Assembly (NCBI GenBank): GCA_944353735.1
Contig: CALVPU010000045.1
Location: forward strand, 1-5,837
Source of the DNA: an uncultured Eubacteriales bacterium
Lineage (GTDB): Bacteria > Bacillota > Clostridia > Christensenellales > Aristaeellaceae
Length of the DNA: 5,837 nt
Direction of reading: 5' to 3'
A model generated the notes under the pieces. The model saw only the letters and a program-made list of their open reading frames with translations, had not been told where the DNA came from and searched no databases. Positions within the stretch are counted from its first letter, which is position 1. Each line of letters starts with the position of its first letter. Shown piece after piece: positions 1 through 4,974 of the stretch. The translations under genes were made by a program, and so were the position numbers.

Positions 1-1334
1 GTGAAGAGGTTGGTGTCCTGCAGGACGATGCCCAGCGAGTGGCGCAGATCGGCCTTCTTGACCTTGTTGATGTTGATCCCGTCGTAACGGATCTTGCCAT
101 CGTTGATCTCGTAGAAGCGCACGTCGCCCATCAGCTTGGTGTAGGTGGTGGTGCCGTCGTGGTGCGGGTGCTTCCACGCCCAGACGTTCGTGCGCTCCTT
201 GCACTCGGTGAGGCTGCCGTCGGCGTTCTCGCGGGCGTTGACCAGCGTGACGTAGCCCTCGTCCGTCTCCGGCTGCTCGTCGAGCAGCGCGAAGATGCGG
301 TGCGCGCCGGCGAGGCCCATGATGACCATGTTCACCTGGTTGGAGACCTGACCGATGGCGCCGGCGAACTGCTTGGTCATGTTGAGGAACGGCACCACGA
401 TGCTGATGCCGAACGCCATGCCGGAGATGCTGAGGTTGGGGGCGTCGGCGAGCATCAGCGCGCCGCCGGCGAGCGCCACGACGACGTACATCACGTTGCC
501 GATGTTGCCCATCAGGGGCATGAGCACGTTGGCGAAGCGGTTGCCGTTGCGGGCGTTGTAGAAGATCTCGCCGTTGACCTTGTCGAAGTCCTTCTTGGCG
601 CCCTCCTCGTGGCAGAACACCTTGATGACCTTCTGACCGGTCATCATTTCCTCCATGAACGCCTCCGCGTTCGCCAGCGTGATCTGCTGGCGCAGGAAGT
701 ACTTGGAGGAATGGCTGGTGATGTAGCGCGCGGCGAACGTCATCAGCACGACGCCGGCGACCACGATCAGCCCGAGGATGGCGCTGTAATACATCATGAT
801 GCAGAACACGGTCAGCAGCGTCACGCCGGAGATCAGCATCTGCGGCAGGCTCTGGCTGATCATCTGGCGCAGCGTGTCGACGTCGTTGGTGTAATAGCTC
901 ATGATGTCGCCGCGCCCGGTGGTGTCGAAGTAGCGGATGGGCAGGTCCTGCATGTGGCTGAACATCTTCTCGCGCAGCTTTTTCAGCGAGCCCTGCGTGA
1001 TGATCGCCATCATCTGCGTGTAGAAGAAGCCCGCGATCAGGCTGACGACGTACATGGCGACGAGTATGCCGACCATGCCGAGCACCTTCCCCGCCACGGA
1101 GTTCCAGTCGCCGGACCGGTAGGTGTCGTCGACGATGGCGATGATGTTCTGCATGAAGATCGCCGGCGCGGAGCTGACGATGGCGTTGACGAGTATGCAC
1201 ACCAGCGTGACCGGCAGCAGCACCGGATAGAACTCAAACAGCGTCTTGAGCAGGCGGCGCAGCACGCCCTTGGGCGCGCGCTGACCGCGCGCGGTCGTCT
1301 TGCGGGGGGTCCCGGCGTTGTTGTTATTCGCCAT
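1..1334 (-). CDS. ABC exporter half-transporter (TMD-NBD), second subunit; cut by window edge; internal Walker A deletion
   Basis: This is the membrane-embedded half of a heterodimeric ABC exporter, expected to pump a hydrophobic compound or peptide out of the cell. 444 residues are visible; the C-terminus lies beyond position 1. After a short Asn-rich cytosolic tail there are hydrophobic segments at about residues 33-54, 84-109, 166-205, 272-295 and 305-322, typical of the six-helix ABC exporter fold. A nucleotide-binding domain begins near residue 400. Its Q-loop is present (GIVLQDTNLF), but the sequence runs from GDVRF straight into YEINDGKIRYDG at residues 403-419. The strand and Walker A segment normally between these landmarks, about 47 residues, is absent while the frame is kept. 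The ATG at 1334 overlaps the end of the upstream subunit gene by 11 bases and has an AGGTGAG ribosome binding site inside that gene, implying translational coupling. ABC membership is certain; activity is doubtful. The signature, Walker B and H-loop are outside the window. Confidence 0.93.
   Translation of the reverse strand, partial: MANNNNAGTPRKTTARGQRAPKGVLRRLLKTLFEFYPVLLPVTLVCILVNAIVSSAPAIFMQNIIAIVDDTYRSGDWNSVAGKVLGMVGILVAMYVVSLIAGFFYTQMMAIITQGSLKKLREKMFSHMQDLPIRYFDTTGRGDIMSYYTNDVDTLRQMISQSLPQMLISGVTLLTVFCIMMYYSAILGLIVVAGVVLMTFAARYITSHSSKYFLRQQITLANAEAFMEEMMTGQKVIKVFCHEEGAKKDFDKVNGEIFYNARNGNRFANVLMPLMGNIGNVMYVVVALAGGALMLADAPNLSISGMAFGISIVVPFLNMTKQFAGAIGQVSNQVNMVIMGLAGAHRIFALLDEQPETDEGYVTLVNARENADGSLTECKERTNVWAWKHPHHDGTTTYTKLMGDVRFYEINDGKIRYDGININKVKKADLRHSLGIVLQDTNLF
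114..122 (-). other. In-frame deletion junction removing Walker A
   Basis: At residues 405-408 of the partial ABC subunit, the NBD opening motif GDVRF is fused to the post-Walker-A helix motif that family members usually show as (N)RFY-I-GKI-YDG. The shared Arg-Phe (DNA cgcttc on the coding strand) could belong to either side. This is what a recombination or slippage deletion between short identical sequences would leave. I see the missing motif directly; the deletion size (about 47 codons, 141 bp) is inferred from remembered family layout. A chimeric or collapsed assembly is the main alternative. Confidence 0.8.
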
Positions 1335-3069
1335 CGTGCTCACCTGCCTTGTTCTGGGTCGTATAGACCTCGCGATAGATGTCGCTGGTCTTCATCAGTT
1401 CGTCGTGGGTGCCGATGGCGCTGATGCGTCCGCCGTCCATGACGATGATGCGGTCGGCGTCCTGCACGGAAGCGACGCGCTGGGCGATGATGATCTTGGT
1501 CGTCTCGGGGATGAACTCGCGGAAACCCTGCCGGATCAGCGCGTCGGTGCGCGTGTCCACGGCGCTGGTGGAGTCGTCGAGGATGAGCACCTTGGGCTTC
1601 TTCATCAGCGCGCGGGCGATGCACAGGCGCTGCTTCTGACCGCCGGAGACGTTGGCGCCGCCCTGCTCGATCCACGTGTCGTACTTGTCGGGGAACTGCT
1701 GGATGAACTCGTCCGCCTGCGCCAGCTTGCACGCCTCGAGCATCTCCTCGTCGGTGGCGTCGGGATTGCCCCAGCGCAGGTTGTCCTTGATGGTGCCGCT
1801 GAAGAGCACGTTCTTCTGCAGCACGACGGCGACGTTGTTGCGCAGCGCCTCGAGGTCGTAGCGGCGCACGTCCACGCCGCCGACCTTGACGCTGCCCTCG
1901 GTGACGTCGTACAGGCGCGGGATCAGCTGCACCAGCGTCGACTTGGACGAGCCGGTGCCGCCGAGAATGCCGATGACCTCGCCGGAGCGGATGTGCAGGT
2001 TCACGTCCGCCAGCGCCATGCGCTCCGCCTTGCGGGAGTACTTGAAGCTGACGTCGTCGAAGTCGATGGAGCCGTCCTTGATCTCGGTGATGGCGTCGGG
2101 CGGGCTGACGAGGTTGCTCTTTTCATTGAGCACCTCGACGATGCGCTCCATGGACTCCATGGACATGGTGATCATCACGAACACCATCGAGACCGTCATC
2201 AGGCTCATCAGGATCTGGAAGCTGTAGGTAAGGATGGCGGACATCTGGCCCACGGCGATGTCCACGCCGCGCCCCGAGATGACGGCATAGGAGCCGAACG
2301 AGAGCACGAACGCCATGCCGGCGTAGACGCAGAACTGCATCATCGGGTTGTTCAGCGCCATGATGCGCTCGGCGCGGGTGAAGTCCTGGCAGACGTCCTC
2401 CGCCGCCGTGGCGAACTTTTTCTTTTCGTAGTCCTCGCGCACGTAGCTCTTGACCACGCGCATCGCCTGCACGTTCTCCTGCACGGAGTCGTTCAGCGCG
2501 TCGTACTTGCGGAACACGCGGCGAAAGATCGGCATGGCCTTGCGGATGACCAGCGCCAGGCCGACACTCAGCAGCGGGATCGTGACCAGGAAGATCAGCG
2601 CCAGCCGTCCGCCCATGACGAAGCCCATGACGAACGAGAAGATCAGCATCAGCGGGCCGCGGATCGCCACGCGAATGATCATCATGAAGGACATCTGCAC
2701 GTTGAAGATGTCCGTGGTCATGCGCGTGACCAGACTGGAGACGGAAAATTTGTCGATGTTCTCAAACGAATAGTCCTGAATGCGGTAGAACATGTCCCGG
2801 CGCAGGTTGCGCGCAAAGCCGGTCGACGCCGTGGCGCAGGTGTTGCCCGCCGCCACGCCGAACACCAGCGACAGCACCGCCATGACCACCAGCTGCGCGC
2901 CGTAGCGGGCGATGTCGCCCATGCCGCAGCCCGCCTGCATGTCGTTGACCAGATTGGCGATCGTGAAGGGGATGATGCACTCCAGAATCACCTCAAACGT
3001 GACCAGAAGCGGCGTCAGCAGCGCCGGCTTCTTGAACTCGCGAATGCTGCGAGCAAGCGTCTTTACCAT
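1324..3069 (-). CDS. ABC exporter half-transporter (TMD-NBD), first subunit, with degenerate ATP site
   Basis: This is a 581-residue half-transporter, expected to pair with the overlapping downstream subunit. The N-terminal two-thirds is the six-helix exporter domain, with hydrophobic stretches near residues 16-42, 55-80, 130-178, 255-280 and 285-315. The NBD shows Walker A GGTGSSKST at 370-378, Q-loop Gln418, signature VSGGQKQR at 474-481 and Walker B ILDD at 496-499. The catalytic Glu is replaced by Asp499 and the switch His by Gln530 (AQR). This combination marks the degenerate-site subunit of heterodimeric exporters such as TM287/288 and BmrC/BmrD (family knowledge). It follows the MarR gene by 63 bases in the same direction. 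An in-frame TTG start at 3096 would extend it by nine residues, but the AGGAGG at 3080-3085 lies inside that extension and sits 10 bases before the ATG at 3069, so I chose 3069. The substrate is unknown. Confidence 0.95.
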   Translation of the reverse strand: MVKTLARSIREFKKPALLTPLLVTFEVILECIIPFTIANLVNDMQAGCGMGDIARYGAQLVVMAVLSLVFGVAAGNTCATASTGFARNLRRDMFYRIQDYSFENIDKFSVSSLVTRMTTDIFNVQMSFMMIIRVAIRGPLMLIFSFVMGFVMGGRLALIFLVTIPLLSVGLALVIRKAMPIFRRVFRKYDALNDSVQENVQAMRVVKSYVREDYEKKKFATAAEDVCQDFTRAERIMALNNPMMQFCVYAGMAFVLSFGSYAVISGRGVDIAVGQMSAILTYSFQILMSLMTVSMVFVMITMSMESMERIVEVLNEKSNLVSPPDAITEIKDGSIDFDDVSFKYSRKAERMALADVNLHIRSGEVIGILGGTGSSKSTLVQLIPRLYDVTEGSVKVGGVDVRRYDLEALRNNVAVVLQKNVLFSGTIKDNLRWGNPDATDEEMLEACKLAQADEFIQQFPDKYDTWIEQGGANVSGGQKQRLCIARALMKKPKVLILDDSTSAVDTRTDALIRQGFREFIPETTKIIIAQRVASVQDADRIIVMDGGRISAIGTHDELMKTSDIYREVYTTQNKAGEHDGE

Positions 3070-3079
3070 ATGAGACATT

Positions 3080-3085
3080 CCTCCT
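3080..3085 (-). promoter_or_regulatory. Ribosome binding site deciding the start of the first ABC subunit
   Basis: A perfect AGGAGG on the minus strand lies 10 bases before ATG 3069 and only one base before the in-frame ATG at 3078. The spacing favours 3069, or less likely 3078, and argues against the TTG at 3096. Confidence 0.8.
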
Positions 3086-3132
3086 TTTTCTTCCAAATGC
3101 GCGCCGCGCCCATGTCCCGCAGCAGGCGGCGC

Positions 3133-3558
3133 TCAGGCGTCGAGGTTGGCGGTCATCTGCGCGGCGGCGGCTTCGAACGCGCGCAGCTGCGCGTCCGTCA
3201 GGCCTCGCGTGAGGCTCTGGTCGATGCGCCGCAGGCATTCGCCCACCTGCGCGTCCAGCTCGATGGCGCGCTGCGTGGGAATCAGGCTCTTCAGGCGCGC
3301 GTCGCTGGCGACGCTCTCGCGCCGGATCAGCCCGTCGCGCTCCATCTGCTGCAGCACGCCCGTGACCGTGGAGCGGCTGACGCCAAACATGCTCTCCACG
3401 TCGCGCTGATAGACGGGGCGCTCGGCGCAGTGTACGAGCAGATAGTGGATCACCCGGCACTGGATTCCCGTCAGCCCCAAACTCTGGACGTCGGCATTGA
3501 TGCGCTTTCTGAGTTTGTGAAACAGCGTGCTGATCCACTCCCCGCAATCTTTGTCCAC
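3133..3558 (-). CDS. MarR-family winged-helix transcriptional regulator
   Basis: This is a dimeric DNA-binding regulator of about 141 residues, the usual MarR size. It has an N-terminal dimerisation helix (WISTLFHKLRKRINADV, about residues 8-24), then a winged helix-turn-helix at about 49-93. The recognition helix is VSRSTVTGVLQQMERDGLI (residues 60-78) and the wing follows the family pattern D-x-R-x-x-S-L (Asp86, Arg88, Ser91). A C-terminal helical pair closes the fold. It is the first gene of the operon with the two ABC subunits, so it most likely represses its own transcription and theirs until a ligand binds. I chose the GTG at 3558, which has a G-rich Shine-Dalgarno (AAGGGGGAG) just upstream. 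An ATG at 3615 would add 19 residues of low-complexity, Arg/Gly-rich sequence unlike the family and has a weaker site. The ligand is unknown. Confidence 0.92.
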   Translation of the reverse strand: MDKDCGEWISTLFHKLRKRINADVQSLGLTGIQCRVIHYLLVHCAERPVYQRDVESMFGVSRSTVTGVLQQMERDGLIRRESVASDARLKSLIPTQRAIELDAQVGECLRRIDQSLTRGLTDAQLRAFEAAAAQMTANLDA

Positions 3559-3628
3559 GCGACTCCCCCTTTCCCGCCCCGCGGCGCGCGTTCCGCCAAC
3601 GCCGTCCGGGCGCATGTTCTCCGGTCCT

Positions 3629-3652
3629 ATATTGTTCGGAACCTAACAATAT
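3629..3652. promoter_or_regulatory. Palindromic operator, probable MarR binding site
   Basis: Two 8-base arms, ATATTGTT (3629-3636) and AACAATAT (3645-3652), form a perfect inverted repeat around an 8-base centre (CGGAACCT) whose GG/CC also pair. Size and symmetry fit a MarR dimer site. It overlaps the -10 element of the operon promoter and lies downstream of it, so occupancy should block RNA polymerase. Assignment to this MarR protein is inferred from position. Confidence 0.82.
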
Positions 3653-3680
3653 TGTAGCGCGGTCGCGCGGGAATTGTCAT
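3651..3680 (-). promoter_or_regulatory. Promoter of the marR-ABC operon
   Basis: On the minus strand, -35 ATGACA (3675-3680, five of six consensus bases) and -10 TACAAT (3651-3656, five of six) are separated by 18 bases. The start point would be near 3644, giving a leader of roughly 85 bases before GTG 3558. The -10 shares two bases with the palindromic operator. Confidence 0.7.
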
Positions 3681-3725
3681 GCAAGATTGGGGCGTTTTTC
3701 TGTGAAACTCAGGTGAAATCTTCCG

Positions 3726-3755
3726 CCAAAAACCAAAATCCGCGCCGAATGGCGC
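3726..3755 (-). terminator. Possible weak minus-strand terminator
   Basis: A 5-bp stem (GCGCC/GGCGC, 3742-3755) with a 4-base loop is followed on the minus strand by two interrupted T stretches (ATTTT and GTTTTT). The short stem and broken T tract make it weak. It would insulate the marR promoter from upstream transcription. Confidence 0.25.
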
Positions 3756-3813
3756 CAGCGCGCCCGCGCCAACTTGCGATTGTTTGGCAACCGCTGATCC
3801 CATGGGAGAAAGC

Positions 3814-3844
3814 GCCGCCTGTGCGCGCGCCCGGCCTCGCCCGC
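3814..3844 (+). repeat. 31-bp direct repeat, copy 1
   Basis: This GC-rich segment beginning GCCGCCTGTGCGCGCG is identical over 31 bases to 4119-4149, in the same orientation. The copies are 305 bases apart and bracket the hairpin repeat cluster. Perfect identity over 31 bases is far above chance even at this GC content. It could be a boundary repeat of a small element or one unit of a dispersed family. Confidence 0.9.
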
Positions 3845-3857
3845 TTCCATGCCCGGC

Positions 3858-4083
3858 GCTTCCTGCGCCGCTGCCGGAAGCGGGACTTGATCCGCGCGTT
3901 GGCATTCGAGCCGATGTCGGCGGACGTTTCCTATGCGCGGCGCTGGAAGCAGGGTATAGATGCAAAGCCTTTAGAGGTACAGCAGAAATATCGCTTCCTA
4001 TGCGCGGCGCCGGAAGCAGGGTATAAGCAAATCAATCGTACAGAGGAGCGAGCGTGCGTTTCCTGCGCGCGGCGGGAAGCAAA
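3858..4083. repeat. Cluster of four hairpin repeats with 65-68 bp period
   Basis: Each unit has a 6-base stem, G(C/T)TTCC paired with GGAAGC, around a GC-rich 11-13 base centre. Left arms start at 3858, 3926, 3993 and 4058. The two middle units (3926-3958 and 3993-4025) match at 31 of 33 bases and both continue into AGCAGGGTATA. The outer units are more diverged. The left-arm C to T change in units 2 and 4 keeps a G-T wobble pair, so the stem is retained. The intervening sequences share pieces (GCAAA, GTACAG), which fits decayed tandem duplication of a ~67 bp unit better than independently acquired spacers. The family is not one I recognise. Confidence 0.8.
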
Positions 4084-4118
4084 GCGGCAATCCCAAAAGG
4101 CGCAATTGCCATGCCTTT

Positions 4119-4149
4119 GCCGCCTGTGCGCGCGCCCGGCCTCGCCCGC
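4119..4149 (+). repeat. 31-bp direct repeat, copy 2
   Basis: It is identical to 3814-3844 and lies just after the last hairpin repeat. Sequences flanking the two copies are only weakly similar, so the duplicated block ends sharply at this unit. Confidence 0.9.
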
Positions 4150-4189
4150 AGACCGCCGACGGAATCGAACCATCCTGACCCCCGCGCGC

Positions 4190-4220
4190 AAAAAAACCGC
4201 GGCGGTCGAAACCGCAGCGG
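4190..4220 (-). terminator. Intrinsic terminator with UUCG tetraloop
   Basis: Read on the minus strand, CCGC-T-GCGGT, loop TTCG, ACCGC-C-GCGG forms a 9-pair stem with one internal mismatch. It is followed at once by seven T residues (4196-4190). This is a textbook Rho-independent terminator. It lies about 190 bases past the csoR stop and would end csoR transcription before the marR operon. Confidence 0.85.
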
Positions 4221-4295
4221 GGTATCAGAATGTTGGCGGACCACCCGCGCGCTGAAAGCGCCCGCACGTCAGGCGCGTGCCGCCGCTTGAAACGC

Positions 4296-4346
4296 AAAAA
4301 GGCGCCGCTTGCTCAATGGGCGGGGCGTTTTGGCGTTTGCGCCTTT
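4296..4346 (-). terminator. Possible additional terminator with long loop
   Basis: AAAGGCGC (4298-4305) and GCGCCTTT (4339-4346) form a perfect 8-bp inverted repeat with a 33-base loop. On the minus strand it is followed by five T residues in all (4300-4296), partly within the stem. The long loop lowers confidence; shorter internal pairings (GGCG/CGCC) could shorten it. Confidence 0.35.
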
Positions 4347-4363
4347 GTCGGAGCTCTGAATTC

Positions 4364-4391
4364 GCCGCGCCCACGGCTTCGTGGGCGCGGC
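4364..4391. repeat. 12-bp perfect hairpin just after csoR
   Basis: GCCGCGCCCACG and CGTGGGCGCGGC pair perfectly around a 4-base loop, 16 bases past the csoR stop codon. Neither strand has a T run after the stem, so it is not a standard intrinsic terminator. Protection of the csoR mRNA 3' end is one possible role. Confidence 0.75.
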
Positions 4392-4407
4392 TGCGCGTCG
4401 ATCGGGT

Positions 4408-4683
4408 TCACTGCATGTTGGCGAAGCGCTCGACTGCCTTGGTGAAGTTTTCGATGGTCTTGTCGGCGTCGCCGTGCTCGATGCCGTCGCGGACGCAGTG
4501 GCGGATGTGCCCCTCGAGAACCACCTGCCCCGCCTTGTTCAGCGCCGACTTCGCCGCGCTGATCTGCGAGAGGATGTCCTCGCACGGCACGTCCTCGTCG
4601 ATCATGCGGTCGATCGCCTGCACCTGCCCGACGATCTTGCGCAGCCGCCGGTGAAGGTTTTCGGAATCCATGCACTGCCTCAT
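4408..4683 (-). CDS. csoR: CsoR-family copper-sensing transcriptional repressor
   Basis: This is a 91-residue all-helical repressor of the CsoR/RcnR/FrmR family, which binds operator DNA as a tetramer and lets go when metal binds. The core LHRRLRKIVGQVQAIDRMI (residues 10-28) is highly typical. The metal ligands fit the copper type, Cys-His-Cys: Cys34 in VPCEDIL, then His59 and Cys63 in EGHIRHC. Nickel-type RcnR and CstR persulfide sensors have different residues, and the intact His-x3-Cys argues against CstR. I chose ATG 4683 because an AAGGGGG site lies seven bases upstream; the frame opens further only by running through its own promoter. MDSEN at residue 5 is an alternative start. The gene appears monocistronic, and no copper ATPase or chaperone is in view, so its target must lie elsewhere. 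Copper specificity is inferred from the ligands. Confidence 0.94.
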   Translation of the reverse strand: MRQCMDSENLHRRLRKIVGQVQAIDRMIDEDVPCEDILSQISAAKSALNKAGQVVLEGHIRHCVRDGIEHGDADKTIENFTKAVERFANMQ

Positions 4684-4705
4684 TCGACCGCCCCCTTCCG
4701 CTCGC

Positions 4706-4734
4706 ATTATAGCCAATCCCCGCGCCATTGTCAA
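4706..4734 (-). promoter_or_regulatory. csoR promoter, perfect consensus
   Basis: Minus-strand TTGACA (4734-4729) and TATAAT (4711-4706) are separated by exactly 17 bases, matching the sigma-70/SigA consensus at all twelve positions. The start point would fall near 4699, leaving a leader of about 16 bases that barely contains the ribosome binding site. I see no clear CsoR-type G-tract palindrome within it. Confidence 0.9.
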
Positions 4735-4892
4735 GCGCAGGCGCGGCGAAAGCCCTCCTGCGCGCCGCTCCGGCGCATCCCATTTCCGCCGCTTCGCGCA
4801 TCTTTACGAATGCGCCGCTCCATCCGCGCAAATGCGCCGGCTGCGCCGCGCTTCCGACCTGCCGCTTTGACGCCCGCTGCCGCGCGAATGCG

Positions 4893-4922
4893 TTGACAGT
4901 GCGGAATCTTCTATGCTATTAT
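4893..4922 (+). promoter_or_regulatory. Promoter of the flavoprotein gene
   Basis: TTGACA (4893-4898) is followed after 18 bases by TATTAT (4917-4922, five of six consensus bases). This lies about 50 bases before ATG 4975, which has a GGAGGT site six bases upstream. The local AT-rich patch in otherwise GC-rich sequence supports the call. Confidence 0.78.
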
Positions 4923-4974
4923 TATAGATACGACGGGTCTGCAAGACCAATTTCTTCGCGCGGGAGGTGGGCGG

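Larger units (their letters stand above)
3681..4407. other. Long intergenic region without a convincing gene
   Basis: About 730 bases lie between the end of csoR and the promoter of the marR operon. Short open frames exist on both strands, but they overlap each other, are made of repeat sequence and Arg/Ala-rich composition, and match no family I recognise. The region holds a cluster of hairpin repeats, two identical 31-bp direct repeats, an intrinsic terminator and other inverted repeats, listed separately. Any function is likely at the DNA or RNA level. Confidence 0.75.

Noticed and set aside
3070..3096. TTG start at 3096 for the first ABC subunit
   Set aside because: The AGGAGG lies within this extension and is well placed for ATG 3069; no ribosome binding site precedes the TTG.
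1300..3657. A 785-residue open frame on the plus strand opposite the ABC and MarR genes, and a 461-residue one at 39-1424
   Set aside because: Both are antisense shadows in GC-rich DNA. They are rich in His/Asp/Ala/Val/Arg with no domain, while the minus strand encodes clear ABC and MarR proteins.
3858..4083. CRISPR array
   Set aside because: The ~67 bp period and palindromic repeats look suggestive. However, only two units are near-identical, the intervening sequences share pieces with each other, and no cas gene is in view.
4151..4207. Complete tRNA gene on the minus strand
   Set aside because: The T arm and 7-base acceptor complement are present, but only about 26 bases lie between acceptor and T stem. 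That is too few for D and anticodon arms, and they include the terminator T run.
3784..4297. Small proteins on either strand in the intergenic region (70-190 residues)
   Set aside because: They overlap in several frames, consist of repeat-derived Arg/Ala-rich sequence, lack convincing ribosome binding sites and match no family I know.
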